DNA of 64,000 nucleotides from Chlorops oryzae (GCA_020466095.1 CM035808.1:40370999-40434998), one strand, 5' to 3'; counted from the stretch's first letter, positions 31,612-45,198 are shown. Numbers and translations are program-made. The notes: generated from the sequence alone by a model not told the origin.

Positions 31612-34486
31612 GGTATTTCATTGAACTTTCAATTTAAAAATATGTCAAACATTTTCAGTCGTCTAATGGAATAACATACTTAAAGAAGTCCTTCAGTGAG
31701 AAATTATTTATCTAATTCCTAAAACTCTCAAAAATTTAGACAAACATGGAAATATGGGAGAATATGGCAACTAAATTCATTGAACTATTTAAGATATCTT
31801 AAACTTCCATTGTTCGAAGTAAATTCTAACAAATTTCACCACAAAAGAAGCCAGACAAAAAATAAATAAAAACAAAAGTGGGGAAAATTCGTTCATAATT
31901 CGTAACGAAAAACCGCATAATTAAGTCGAATTGAAAAACTTTTAATATTATGAATTTTCGATTGCTTCATTTCCTTCAGTCATGGAAATTTAATTAATTT
32001 CGTTTTCTCGCTTCTCGATTGAGTGATTTTTTTTTAAATCGCTCCAGAATAAAAAGCAACTGAAACCAATGAAATAAAAAGGAAATTATTAAAGTGTGCA
32101 ATGAAAAGGTTTCATCTGTGAGGGGAAAAATCTATCGAGTGCACCCCTTCGATAAATTATATACGTACATATATATTCTCATTTTTTCGCTTTTTCCATT
32201 TTCCCTTTCTATTTTTTCAAATAGAAATTCTTAAAAGGCTTTTTCAGGCACATTTCAAGTGTAATTAGTAATTGAATAAGATCTCAAGAACTTATCCCAA
32301 AATGGCCTTCAGTGTTTACGTTGTGAGAATTTTTTGAATGGCTTCTTGAATATTCCAGCTGAGGATTTAATTAAAGTAAGGAATTTCTTGTTTTCCTTCT
32401 TTATTGATTGCGCCTTTCCTTCGCTGCCAGTGAATTTGAAACGATTTTCTTTGGAAAACATTTTTTTGTTTGTCGAAATCTGCTATAATTTTGTTCATAG
32501 TCGAAGGAATTAAGTTACTATGCAGTCTCCTTTTTATAAGAAAGTTACATTCAGATAGACAGATATGTCGCAGATCATTCTCAAGGCTGTGTTTGGCATC
32601 GTTAGAGAGCAGTGAGAGCTAGAAATACCTGAAGTCATATTAATGAACTAACAAAAAGCTAGCTAAAAATAATACTCAATAAGTAGATAAGGTCCAAGGT
32701 CAAAAAGGTCCAAGTTCACTGAAAAGGGAATAACAATTTTGGAATATGTGGTTGTGCATAGATATGTTCCCAGGGTGGGGCCTAATTCTATGGCACTCAG
32801 TGCGTACCCAGCAGAGGTGACTGGGGCGGCGCTGCCTGGTATTAACATTATCGAAACACTTGGTCCATTTTCCCCTCATCATTAACCGCAGCCTCAGCGA
32901 GACTCTCTCAAAGATCAGCCAAACCCGTACCGCTTCCAGGGCTCCTGATCATAGCAATATATATTTTTAATCATACATTTAGGTCATATAATCAACCTTA
33001 CGTATATTGCACCCATAAAATTCAATATACTAGGTACTAGTTTGGTTCAATACCCTATCAAGCACACTGGTGAAGGTTCGGATAAAAGCCCGTAACCACC
33101 CGAGAACGGTCCCCTCGAAGGAAAATTTTATCTCTTACAGCTTTCCAGCTCAAATTAAAGCCAAATTTTGAGTAAATATTGCGATAATAATGAGCTAAAA
33201 TCTCGACCTAAACTCCAAGGAAAAAATCGTATGATCAACCGTTTAAAAGGAAATTTTGTCCTTAAATATTTTCTTCTTCCCAAGCAACAACTCCAGTCCA
33301 TTTTATCGATGTTTTCTGTCAACAGATGTTTGAAAGAATTTCTTTGGGGGTTTTCTCTTTTGCTTTGTTGAAAGTAAGAAAGTTTTTTATAAGGAATTTC
33401 CCTTGGGGAACATTGCTCATTTCTTTGATATATGCAGAGCCGCAGAATCGCGGCTATATAGATGTGTGAGTGTGTGTATCTTACTATGTTCTTGTGTGTG
33501 TGTGGGTGTGAGTATGTAATAAGCGTAAAACCAATTTAAATAAGTGACAACAAAGCATAGTGAGAGAAATGTTAATAGAATCGTAAAGAAAAACTTTTCG
33601 CAAACAACAATAAAACGAAATTCATTACAAGGTACATGGCGGCCGAGAATTTAGCAATGGGAATATAAATTTCTTCCATTTAAAGTCAATAAATCGAATA
33701 TATATGTGACAGCACGGAAGTTAAGCTGTTTTAATGCCCAAGTTTGTAGTTCAGACACGGGGCTCGATCATCGGCATTAACATTGACTTAAAAAGGCATT
33801 AGGAATGATTTATTCCATTAACTTAAATAAATAAGCGCTACTTGAAATGGTAAAATGGTTTTTACTCAAAATAGACGCCATTAAAGAAAATGGTCGGAGG
33901 GTTTAGTTTATGGAAACTTAGAACGATTTTTCTCTATTTCGAAAATATTATATTTCGAGAGCAAATAATTTGGCCTAGGGATGTGTTTGAATATATGTTT
34001 GCTGGGAGGGAAGTCAACTACTATGTTGTAGAAAAGCACATGCCAACAAATATACAAGAGAGAGAGAGAGACAGAGGGAGAATGAGAAAGAGAGAGAGAG
34101 AGTTGAAGTGGAGAGATTTATTCATAAGCACTTTGTTTTTATTTTTATCGGATTTCACAGTGGAATAGGATCATAAAACACCCATAAAAGCAATGTTTCC
34201 TATAAAAAGGGCTCCTCCAAATCACACCATAATTTCTTACTACATAAACAAAAATATGCAAATCAATTTCTGATATTTAGGGAGGACTTAGGTAAGAAAA
34301 AGCTTTTACTTGTAATGTTAGAAAATTTCAAAATTAAGTGTTACACGATTTTTTGGAATTGGAATCGTCACGGTGCTTAATTTAAGTATGATATTGTTAG
34401 AGAAGTTCATCGGAAGATAGAAAAATATTTGTGTTATTCAAAGATTCAGGGGAAAAATTTTTGAACAATTTGATAGTTTTTTGAAC
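31612..34486. other. Upstream region, no gene recognised
   Basis: AT-rich. 32760-33120 is more GC-rich (CAGCAGAGGTGACTGGGGC and similar) and may be a fragment of a retroelement, but no domain could be read. TG repeats are at 33465-33515 and GA repeats at 34058-34101. Confidence 0.5.
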
Positions 34487-34682
34487 TACACCGAGAGAAA
34501 TAACAACAGTTAAATCAAAGACTTAGAACAGTTAAAGTAAGAGTGGTCAAATAAACTGTATTCCGCGTTAAATGCACTGAAAAAGGCAGTCAAATGAACA
34601 GTTGAAAAACAGTTAATTTTTATGTTCAAATTCGCTTTCGTTCACCTAGACGTATAAGTTCGCATTCTGATCAACCGTCTCC

Positions 34683-34765
34683 GGAGGTTTCGATAGCTCA
34701 GTGCTTTAAACTGTGACTCGACAGTCGTGAGCTTCGGGGTTCTATCCCTGCTGGCGGCGGGAATT
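34683..34765 (+). repeat. tRNA-like module 1 (SINE-like)
   Basis: Has a box A-like TAGCTCAGTGCTTTA, an anticodon-arm-like hairpin ACTGT GACTCG ACAGT and a box B-like GGGGTTCTATCCC. The D-loop lacks GG and the acceptor stem does not close, so it is not a functional tRNA. A T-rich tail follows. Confidence 0.55.
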
Positions 34766-34994
34766 TTTCTGATTTTTTTTTTTAATTACAGTTTTTTTTT
34801 TGTTCAGAGTGTAGTTGTTTTGGAAGACAAAAATTTTCTCCTAAATTTTTAAGGTTTTATTTTATTTTATTTTATTTTTTTTTAATGGTTCATTTTCAAG
34901 CAAAAAATTTTGGGAGTGAAACAAATCCTTGAGCACGTTCCCCAAAACTTGAGCAACCATAAACTCAAGTGAGCATTTTGACCAACAAATTAAA

Positions 34995-35078
34995 TTCGTT
35001 CGTTTAGCGTAATGGTTAAGACGTTCGCCCAGCGAAGTGGAGGTCAGCGGTTCAAGGCTCGGCCGAGGCGAGAAAATT
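34995..35078 (+). repeat. tRNA-like module 2 (SINE-like)
   Basis: Box A-like TAGCGTAATGGTTAAG, an arm TTCGC CCA GCGAA, and box B-like GGTTCAAGGCTC, followed by an A-rich tail (35080-35158). A degraded relative sits at 17946-18100. Not a functional tRNA. Confidence 0.55.
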
Positions 35079-35166
35079 TAAAGAGATGAAAGAGAAAAAG
35101 CTTTAAATAAAAACAAATAAATAAAGAAAAAATATAATAATTTAATTTAAAAAAATATTAATATAT

Positions 35167-35673
35167 CAGTGATGTGCATAACTAACACATACAAAATTAA
35201 GCATTTTTTACTATGTATGAAGCATTTCGTTTTATTCGCTTTCAAAATAAATCGTCTGCTGCAAGGTTGAAATTTTAATTTTTTCAAAAACTCCGAAATA
35301 GACTAAATAATATACATTTTTCATACATTTTGGCCGTACTTTTTTTTCATAAAAGTTTTATAATAAAAAATTGGTTTCGATAATAGATATATAGAAATTA
35401 TTTGTTTTAACTTCAAAAACATTACGTTCTTTATTAAAACGAACCCAAAAAGTTAAGAAAAGTCAATAGTCTCCGTCATGAAAATCTGTTGATAACAACG
35501 ATAATTGAATGGAAAATGTGTACTTGAAAAAAGGAAAGAAAGTACCTAAAATATCAATCATGGGGTGTTGCTAGGGGCAACGTGAATTTGTATCGTACAC
35601 TATCCGTGTGACACTAACACAAATGCCAAAAAATCCCTAGCTTATGAGAGATCATAGGGCCTGCACATCACGG
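35167..35673. mobile_element. hAT-type MITE, 507 bp, exact 8-bp duplication
   Basis: Ends CAGTGATGTGCA and, reversed, CCGTGATGTGCA. Flanked by perfect TAATATAT at 35159-35166 and 35674-35681. An 8-bp duplication with C(A/C)GTG-type ends is the hAT signature. No transposase frame. Confidence 0.85.
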
Positions 35674-35701
35674 TAATATATTAATAAAAGAAGATAAAAA
35701 A

Positions 35702-36883
35702 CAAGTAAGAAAGCTAAAGTCGGTCAAGCCCGACTTTGAAATACCCAGCGTCCCGACATTATGAGCGCACTATGTTTTGCTTCTCTATTTGTGGGCGTGG
35801 CAGTGGAAGGGCAACATAAATTATTTCCCTACACCTTTCATTTGCCTTGGTGAACCTATGTTGCGAATTTGAAGCTTCTACGCCTTTTACTTCGGAAGTT
35901 ACGAAAAATCTTCATTTGTGGGCGTGGCAGTGGGCGGGCCGCATAAAATGTTTTCCTACACCTTTCATTCGCCTTGGTGAACCTATGTTGCGAATTTGAA
36001 CCTTCTACGCCTTTTACTTCGGAAGTTACGAAAAATCTTTATTTGTGGGAGTGGCAGTGGGCGGGCCACAAAAAATTTTTTCCTGCACCTTTCATTCGCC
36101 TTTGTGAACCTATGTTGCGAATTCGAAGCATCTACGCCTTTTACTTCGGAAGTTACGAAAAATCTCCATTTGTGGGCGTGGAAGTGGGCGGGCCATATAA
36201 ATTTTTTTCCTACACCTTTCATTCGCCTTGGTGAACCTATGTTGCGAATTTGAAGCTTCTACGCCTTTCACTTCGGAAGTTATGAAAATTCTCTATTTGT
36301 GGGCGTGGCAGTGGGCAGGCTACATAAATTTTTGTTCCTACACCTTTCATTTGCCTTGGTCAACCTATGCTGCGAATTTGAAGCTTCTACGCCGTTTGCT
36401 TCGGAAGTTACGATAGGACCTTATTTTTGGGCTTATTTGTGGGCGTGGCTCGAGGAGGGCGGCGTTAATTTTTTGCCAAAAAATGTCCCTTTTCGTAGTT
36501 TACCTAGCACACCAAATATCAATAGAATGTGTTGAGTGGTTCGCAAGGTACAAGCATTTTATTGAAAACACAATAAATTCATTTGTGGGCGTGGCAGTGG
36601 GCGGATGTTTCTTATTTTTACTTAGGATCATACTCGGATCCCGATATACCTGTGTGCCAAATTTCGACTTGATTGGTCCAGCCGTTTCGGAGGAGATCCG
36701 ACCACGGACGGACGGACAGACGGACAGACGGACGGACGGACAGACGGACAGACGGACATGTCTAAATCGATTCAGTTTTTGATCCTGATCATTTCTATAT
36801 ATATTTTTCTATATCTCCGGAGCTTAATTCTCCCTGTTACAAGTTTTGCACAAAACTAATATACCCCGCTTACGCTGGGTATA
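35702..36883 (-). mobile_element. DINE/Helentron-type element C
   Basis: Reverse orientation: starts (plus strand) ACAAGTAAGAAAGCTAAAGTCGG and ends GCTGGGTATA. Contains about five 127-bp tandem units (unit anchors at 35893, 36020, 36147, 36274, 36402), then a TCCG/TCTG-type microsatellite at 36705-36757 (seen as CGGACGGACAGA). The overlapping frames seen in several registers come from the tandem units and are not genes. Confidence 0.88.
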
Positions 36884-37102
36884 AAAAGTCAAAGCAAAAA
36901 ATAAATTTTTTTTTCCCAGTCGTTGGTGACAGTTGATTTAACCTCGAGACAGTTATATCAACCATCAGGTAGTTATATCCTTATTGACTGTGGTTGTACT
37001 GTTGAGTTTACCGCTACTGTACATAAGTTAACAATTAACGGTGAACTCGGTTGTTCTAACCTGCTTTTTCAGTTAATATAACTACCTTTTTCTCTCGGTG
37101 TA

Positions 37103-39134
37103 GGATTTTATAGAACTACATTATCAAAAAGGTTGAGGTGCTGTCGCTGTTTCAGTGAGGTTGATACTTAGCCCCTATTTTTAATAACAGTAAGACAATG
37201 AAAGAATATGATTTATTTTCAGAAAGCCCATAAAAAGACTGCGAAGTGTAGCACCGTTTTACGAGGAATTGCCCATTAGTACGAAGGGTTGCGAATATTA
37301 AATGAAATACAGAAAAATTTAATTTCCGAAAATCAAAATGAAAATCATTTTGATACTGATTCTGGTACACTGTTCTTATGTAGAACCGATTGATTTGCTT
37401 GAGGGTTTAAATAAATCAAGCGGTGAACATATACCGATTTGGTCAAAAATTTTTTATGGGGAGGCTCATTTTCACACAGTAAAATTGATGGGCATAATTT
37501 ACATAATTGTGGAACATTTTTTTCATCCAAATCGATTTCTATCCTCGGAAACTTTTTCACGATTTTCACAGATTCTTATCAATTTTCCCCGCACTTCAAA
37601 AATCTTTTTGAATAAAATTTCAAAAACCTAGATTAAGCCTTCAAAAAGTTTAAACCGACTTGAAGACTATAAACCTAAGAGTCCAAAAAGGAATTGTCGT
37701 TCAAATGTACGAATGTTAAAAGAATTCAACGAAATAAATAATTTATTATCACTGCTTCGTTTTTGATGTGTTAAACCACAAGATAATACAACGTTTTTCA
37801 ACTGAATTGAAAAGAGATATAAACTGTCTTAACATTCAGTCCCCCATCTAATTTTCTCTTTTCTGTTAACTGTTCACAAACTTTCAAGTATTAAATGGTT
37901 TTTATTATTATTTTTTGTCCTTTTTCATCGCGCTTTTGGAACCCTTAAAAAAGAAAAACATTTTTTACTGCTTCAACTGAATTTTTTTTTTCATTTCATG
38001 ACCCGAGAACATTGTTGCTTGAACTGGAAATTAGGTACGCAAGCTTTATCAATAAGCATTTTGAAAATGGGACCATAAATTATTTCCGTCCATCATCGAT
38101 TCTTTCATTAGGCTTCGATAAAACAATGAATGAAAAATCAAAAAAGGAAAATAGAAAAATAAAAGAAGAATGACTTCGAAACAATATCGACTTAATGAGC
38201 TTATTTGGGTGCATAGAAATTGCTGTGTGAAATGAAAGCGTAGCACGACAAGAAATAAGTACGCAAGGCTTGTTATTACTTACATTCGCAGCACTTATTA
38301 TCAAAAAAAAAAAAAAAAAAAAAAAAAACGGACATGGTCTGTTGGGTTTTGCTGAAATAAATTGCTCTGTTCAATGCCAAAAATGGGGAAAGAAAATCTT
38401 TATGAAGGGGACGGATGAAATATTTCGATATTAAAATAACAAAATTTTTTTTTCTAAAGAATACTAATTACTTCATGAATAAAAAAAGGAAATATTATGA
38501 AATTTTATTAAAAAATAAAGTTAACTTTATTCTCTGTTTTCTACAGTTGAAAATCAATTCGAAAGTCCATCGATTTCCGAGAATAACTATATCTCTTAAC
38601 AATTTCTGTTTCTGCCAACTACTCTCAGCGGTCAGCCAGCACAGTTTTTAATTAAACAACTTTTCCTTGTCCTCGTTTGTAATGAGTTTCTATTGTTTAT
38701 ACATCGATATACGTCTATATATGTGTTAGTGAAATAAACGGCATTTGGTTTAAAATTTATTGCAATGTAATTTAAACACTCTGAACGAGAAAACTTCGAA
38801 GTAAATTATTAAACATTCGATTTTATTTACTTTATTTGTTTTTTGCCGCATGGTCAAACTTCCAATTCCAAAAATTTATTACACAGAAAGTGAAACTTAT
38901 TGATAGCAGAGATTTATTTAACCAATGCGAATAGAACACACACAAACTCAAGCACTCGAATACGAGTTGAAGTGCCGCTGCGTATGAGTAACGTTATTAG
39001 GCAAAGGAATTCACGTTCCACATACGTCGCGTCGACGATTATTATTGTGTGTGGCAGATCTTATGCTTCTCGTTTATCATAAAAAACAATGATTTTTTGC
39101 GAAGATCTTTGAATTTTGGGCTACGATTCAATCG

Positions 39135-39166
<32 letters not shown>

Positions 39167-40210
39167 ATTTCAACGTTTTGCTCCAGAATAAAATATACTT
39201 ATTTGGGTATTTTTCCTCGTTGTTATTTCAATATTTCTTGCTTTATGTCAAAAAGCTTTGACTGAAAGTTTTAAGTACTTTCGGGCATACTTTCGAAAAA
39301 TGTCCAAATGATAAATAGAAGGGAAGAAAAAAGTTTATGTATCTAAAAATCGCTTGATTTATGAACGCTTTTTTGGACGGTTAAATCTGTAAAGAATGGT
39401 TACAGCCATTCGGGCTAAACTTTTCGGTTTTGGAATGTTTATTTATTTTTGAAAAATGCCAAATTTTTCAAGAAATATTACTTTGCCCGGAATTTAACCT
39501 TTCGTTGGTCGTTTTCAGAGTTGATTTAGCATTGATGGCTTAGCTGAAATATTTTCTGTTTAAAAGTATATTTCATTTTAATGGCTCGAAATGAAAATGT
39601 GTTAGGATTAAATGAAGCAGACATTGTTGGAAATCGGCGAAGGACTTTTTTGGCTTAATTTTTTTAGTTTTAATATCCACAACAGATTCTTCAAAAAAGT
39701 AAAACCATTTTATGGCACTCAAGGGGTCTGGAAAGTGAAAGTGTGAGTGTGTGTTTTGATGAAATTAATGTTTAATATATTCAGATGGGAATATGTGAAA
39801 AGCTGTCGTTACACTAGCTTACAAAAAATAAATTTTTTTTTCAGGAGTTCTTAATGAATTTTTTTTATGGACTTTCGCTTTCTAAACAAGAAACCAATTT
39901 TTTAAAAATCTTTCGATAAGATTTTTTTTCATGTTCATTAAAAAAAAAAATTAAAAATTTAAGGGGGTATTGCAGTTTTTTCGAGCAGAACTCAATAATG
40001 CATCAACAATACCTTTGCAATTTTTTTTATAGATTTTGAAAATTAACATCTAATTTTGTTGGGTAAGGTTCCAACTTTAAATAAAAAATTAAAAATAAAA
40101 ACGAAATTTGTATTCGGGATCGATTTTTAAAGATGCCAATGAAAGGAAAAATTTGACTTTTGAATTTTCTCTAAACATGTTGTAAGGATCAAAGGTCAAT
40201 AGCAGAGCTG
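37103..40210. other. Upstream region, no gene recognised
   Basis: AT-rich, with poly-A at 38303-38328 and poly-T at 39137-39163. 38930-39060 is less AT-rich, with CGTCGCGTCGACG; no frame or splice pattern supports an exon. Nothing else seen. Confidence 0.5.
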
Positions 40211-40211
40211 T

Positions 40212-40341
40212 AAATAATCGGGCATATCACAGAAATCGAATACGATTGAAAACGTTGGAAATCAATGAAATTTCCATATAAATTAAATCGAAATCGAACG
40301 TTTTCTGTCGTATTCGGTTTCTGTGACATGCCCGATTATTT
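40212..40341. mobile_element. Hairpin MITE, about 45-bp arms
   Basis: Left arm 40212-40256 (AAATAATCGGGCATATCACA...) pairs with 40297-40341 with about five mismatches. The loop is about 40 bp. A near-complete foldback, non-coding. Confidence 0.75.
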
Positions 40342-42930
40342 CCGGGGTTGATTCATGGATCAATCTTGGCCTGATTGAAAACATAAGGATTGCATTGATT
40401 TTTTTTCTATAGCACCTAATTTTCTTGAGTGATCCTTCAAATGTGTAAAATTTTCAATTAAAGAGGTTTCTTTCCTTTGATTTTAGGGATAATGTGTTCA
40501 AATCGGGTGATCCAGTGTCGAGGCCTCCTACAAAAAGCTTGAAATTCCCCTCAAAACTTTTTTTTAAATCAATAAAAAAATGCTTTTATAAAAAAATTAA
40601 AAATTTATTTTTTGATGATTAGAAGGCCCATAAGAAAAATAACATATAGACGTCCGGTGAAAAAATCTTGTACACTAGTGTAATTATTCAAATTTTAATC
40701 AGTTATTTCCGTAAGGGACGTACTTACATAAATTTGCCTTCAATGTGAATTCAAATTCTATTGAAACATAAAAACCCTTTGGAATGAAAGATATTGTTCC
40801 CCAAAGTGTTAATTCTACTTCTCCAAAACTCTCTTCTATGAAACTTATCTACATTCTAGTCCGCTTTAAATAATAGGTACATAAATACATTCTACGCAAT
40901 TCGCACAGAAACAATTAAGTAAATAAAATGTTAAATAAAAGACTTCGCCCTTGGCTCAATACCCAGAACTCCTTTGCTGATGACGATGAAAAAGAACTGT
41001 TCTATTTATTTTGCGATCAAAATTTTTCAGGGCTGTATAATATTATTCTTATTGCATATCATAAAAACCAACCCAACCAGAATGAAGGCCTCACCATTGG
41101 GCTTTTTTAAAATCTCTTAGTATTCAAAAGCAATATACAAAACCAAAACTAGAAAAGGGTTTCTTCCCTTTTTTGCCACCTCATACGAATTTATTTGTGA
41201 AGAAGCACACATGTTTACAAGAGGGAAACATTCTACCACAAAAAAAAAAAAAAAAAAAAACACAAAGATTTAGAGGTATTTGATATCCTGCCCTAACCTC
41301 TCATGTGGATGCTACATAAATAATATCTACAAAAAAAGAATTTCTTCTTAAAAAGGAAACAATGAAATGCGAAAAATCCATTTAACATAATTATGCACAA
41401 ACATTTGATTTAAAAAGAATTTCGAACGGAGCGAAATTCTGTAGGCGTTCCATCGAAGCCTGTAGAAAGCAGTAGTACCCCACGTATTAAGTTACATCAT
41501 TAGGTGCCATGGCTGCCAATATCCTTGAGATTTCTTCTATTTACTTTTTTTTATATTTTTATTCATTCCATTTTTGTCTGTGAAAAATTCCACTTTTGCC
41601 AACGCGTGTGTTGCTATGCTCAAAGTCGTTTCTGTAACAGATCCTTTTTACATATTTTTTGTTGTGCTTTTAAAAAAAGGGAAAAATGGAAAAAATGGCA
41701 ACAATTCAGTTCATATTGAAATTCAACTAACAATGGCTACCATCCGGTTACAAAAAAGAAAAATTTATATTTGCATCGTTTATGTTGAACTACGGCTTCT
41801 CAAAATGGTTTAAAATATTTTTCATGTTATTTCTCCCCCCTTTCAAAATATGTTCGTAGAATTTAAATTTCACCAATTGGCACTGCGAGTTGGAATTCCT
41901 ATTTTGTTTTTCATTGTGATTTGTTTACGTTTGATTACTTATTTACATTTACATTAGCATTTACATCCATTAAATTAACATTCGCATATTCGTTTGCCTA
42001 TTTATATATACAGTAGTATATATGTATATTTTTTTCTATTTATTCACCTGTTTTGATATTCTGTTTATGTCGAGCTCATCGAATCATCTCGTTTTCAGGA
42101 ATTTTCTCTGTGCATGTCGACGAAGAAAATGAAATGAAATTTATATTCCACATTCATAAACCGCAGATTTTTTCAAAAGCGACGTTGTATTTAATTATTT
42201 GAGTGCTCAGCGCTCAGCTCTTCGGATAATATGCAAAAAAAAAAAAAAAAAAAAAAACACTCTTGCGAGGGTAATAAGAAAATATCCTTGAATCCTATAA
42301 GCGCTGGGATGAAAGTAGCTCGAAAATTAATATGATTTATGGAATTTTAAAAAGATGTCAATTATAATGCATTAATTTTTATGGAGCATATCCTCTGCGC
42401 AATCATTTTAATTGTGGTTGGTGTTGAACGTATGATGCTTTAAACCATTGAGAAGTCTTATTTGAAATATCTCTGCTATGAATGACATCTTAAAGTAAAA
42501 ATTAAATTTTAATTTTCTATACATTTTATAAGTAACATGTAATAATATGGACTGACCTAAGTGTAGCCTTCGGTCAGTCCTTTTTGTTACCAGTACTAGT
42601 CCCCTCATAATTCCACGTCTATTGTAATCAACTGACTTTTTTAACACGGGCCTGTCATTGGAGAGGGACTAGTCTGCAAAACGGCTGACCGTAGGCAAGT
42701 TTTTTTTGGGTCAATTGTCGTCATTTTGTCTGGTTTTAGGATAGTCAAATAAGGAAAATAAAAAACCGACTTCTTTTATATATTCCAAGTAAATGAAAGT
42801 GTCATTTACAGACTACCCTTAAACCAACCCGTTTTTTACCGACCGCCGGCTAGCCGAATTCGATGGAGCGAACTGCCATAATATAACCGGTAGGTTTTGC
42901 ACCGGTCAAAGGCCAGACCTTCTTAGGAAA
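40342..42930. other. Upstream region, no gene recognised
   Basis: Short frames without domains. A small hairpin GGACTGACC...GGTCAGTCC is at 42549-42580, and poly-A runs are at 41240-41260 and 42236-42257. Confidence 0.5.
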
Positions 42931-42934
42931 TAAG

Positions 42935-43312
42935 AAAATATTTAAGAAAAAGCACCCAAAAGTATGCATATAGATATTCCGAATATTTCCGATAGTGACA
43001 ATCCTGTTCATTCTTGTAGGTTTCCCATTTCATCACATCTTGAGGAAAAGGTTTGAAAAATGTGCGGATATCTTTAAAGCCTTTATTAAGCTTGGTTTAT
43101 AACGGCTTAAAATGATATTCAGGCACGCTCTAGAAATCGAATCCGAATAAAAAAAATTCGAATTCAACGTCATTTCATTAGAAACGGATTTTTCGAATTT
43201 TTTCAAGGGGATTCGATTCATAGAGCATCCCTGATCAATTAATTTTTAAATATTCAACTGCATACCTTTAAGTATTAAATATTGTCTATTGCCCTATTTA
43301 TATAAGGGTTTA
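42935..43312. mobile_element. Repeat family R1, copy with nested insertion
   Basis: GCACCCAAAAGTATGCATAT, GTTCATTCTTGTAGG, AAAGCCTTTATTAAGCTTG and CTATTGCCCTATTTAT align with copies at 9.2 and 50.4 kb. It is interrupted by the element at 43120-43233. Confidence 0.7.
43120..43233. mobile_element. Small hAT-like MITE nested in R1
   Basis: 114 bp. Ends CAGGCACGCTCTAGAAATCG and, reversed, CAGGGATGCTCTATGAATCG. The R1 copy at 9.5 kb lacks it, giving an empty site (AATGATATTAATTGG). The 8-bp flanks ATGATATT and ATCAATTA are only partly alike, so a decayed hAT duplication is inferred. Confidence 0.65.
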
Positions 43313-45133
43313 ATATTTGAGAGGTGAAGACCTTGTGTTATGTTATTCAGATGTATATGATATAAAACCTTCAATCCCTGATAGAAGGATGTTCTCTGGA
43401 AAAAAAACGACTCTTCAAACTATTTAATGGAAATCTTTAAGGAAAATTTTGCACCTTTAGGTATCAGCTTAAAGGAGAAAACGAGTCTTTGGGATGATTA
43501 TAATAGGCCCAGTTTTTTATTTCATTGCGTACGAAATCAGGAGTTTCAACCAAGGAGGCTCAAAAAAGGCTCTTATATTAAATTTCTGGTAAAAAAAAAT
43601 TCCCCAACATTGGACATTGGTTTCCTGTGTTTTGTTTGGGCGTTAATAAGTTCCAAAATCCCCGAAAATGTTAACGTAATAAAGTATGATTACTTTAAAT
43701 GAAAAAAAAATTTTTTCATGAAATCTCACAAAGCTTTTAAGTCCATTCAAAGACTTAACCTTAACAGTCCACAGTCATTTTCTGAAGGAAAAACAATTAT
43801 GATTTTCTTCTTTTCTTTTCTTCTCTTCTCTTCGCTTCGCTTCTCAAATATTTCCTTTTCGGATTCTTTTTGGTGTCAATAACTTCCTATTTACTAAATT
43901 CCATGCCTGATTCAATAAACAAATAACGCCATAGAATTACAATGTTTGCTAAGCCATTATAAATATTGCTCACAGCCAAGTGAAAGTAAAATACGCCATC
44001 TCATGTATGTGCCTAGGTGTGTATGTATGTTTTGTGTGTAGGTATGTTTGGGTGTACGAAAGCCTGACTGAAAGAATTCCTTGTGTAAAATTTGAAAACA
44101 CCGGCATGGGTCATGCTTTTGCGCCTTGAAGAAGCCATGAACGCGTCATTTTTAGCAAACAATCCGTCAATGAAGTCGATTTTTTTGCATGGAACGAGGA
44201 TTCATTTCACGAAGGATAGAAATGGAATTCATGCAGTTGAAAGTCTCTTGTAATGAGTGGCAGTCGTGAGCAATGTTTACTCACTATCTGATCAACATAA
44301 ATAATAAGAATGGAATCATAATCTTTTGATAAACAAAATTCTGTTTGAATTTCACTTATGTACGTACTACTAAGATTTATTTGGCCAGAGAGAAGGAGAA
44401 TTCTGTTTCGCTCTCAATTCACGATTTTCATGTAAATGGCATTTTATTTATTTAGTTAAAATTGTCAGAATATATTTGTTAATGGACGAAAAGATGGAGA
44501 AGAATAACTTTAGATAAAGCGAACTTTAGCGGCGAATTCTTTAAGTCCTTTCTATGATGAAACGTGACCTTAAGGCAGTTACGAGGATTTGATTTAATAA
44601 ATGTAATTAAATTGTTTTCATTCAGAGATTCCACGCGAAGGTATTATTTGAAAAGTGCTGTATATGTATATACGAAAAGTAGAGTCAGACAGGATGGAAT
44701 ATTGTTCAAAAATGAGAAGAATTCAGGGAATTTCAAGAGCGTGTCAATCGACTACATTTTAGAACAGAACTTAAAAGCATATCGCTCATTTACTTCAAAG
44801 ATGTCATAACTCAAAAAACACGATTTTTGGGTTAATGATGAGGAAATATTCGGTGTATCATGCCTCACATTGCATAAAAATTTCGTATCAATACTTAGTA
44901 TACTCTCTGTATGAGAAGAGAATAAAGTCTGCTGTTATCATAAAAATGCAAAAGAATTGAAAACTTTTTTTTTGAATTTTTCGTTTTTCTCAAAATCGAT
45001 TTTTTATACCTTTTCCGAAGGAAAGGGTATATTAAGTTTGGCACGGAGTATGTAACATACCAAAGGAGTCGCGATAGATATAGACATATATATATATTCT
45101 TGATCAGGGTTACAAGAGGAATCGATCTAGCCA

Positions 45134-45134
<1 letters not shown>

Positions 45135-45198
<64 letters not shown>

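Larger units (their letters stand above)
34489..37100. mobile_element. TA-flanked DNA element carrying nested insertions
   Basis: Terminal inverted repeats CACCGAGAGAAA (34489-34500) and TTTCTCTCGGTG (37089-37100), flanked by TA on both sides. The subterminal DNA is rich in AACAGTTAA-type motifs on both sides. Nested inside are two tRNA-like modules, a hAT MITE and DINE element C; removing the last two leaves about 0.9 kb. The TA duplication suggests the Tc1/mariner group, but no transposase is present. Confidence 0.7.

Noticed and set aside
34683..34765. Functional tRNA gene
   Set aside because: The acceptor stem does not close and the D-loop lacks the invariant GG; kept only as a tRNA-like repeat.
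43427..43702. 91-codon plus frame
   Set aside because: No recognisable domain, no splice context; typical length for chance frames in this window.
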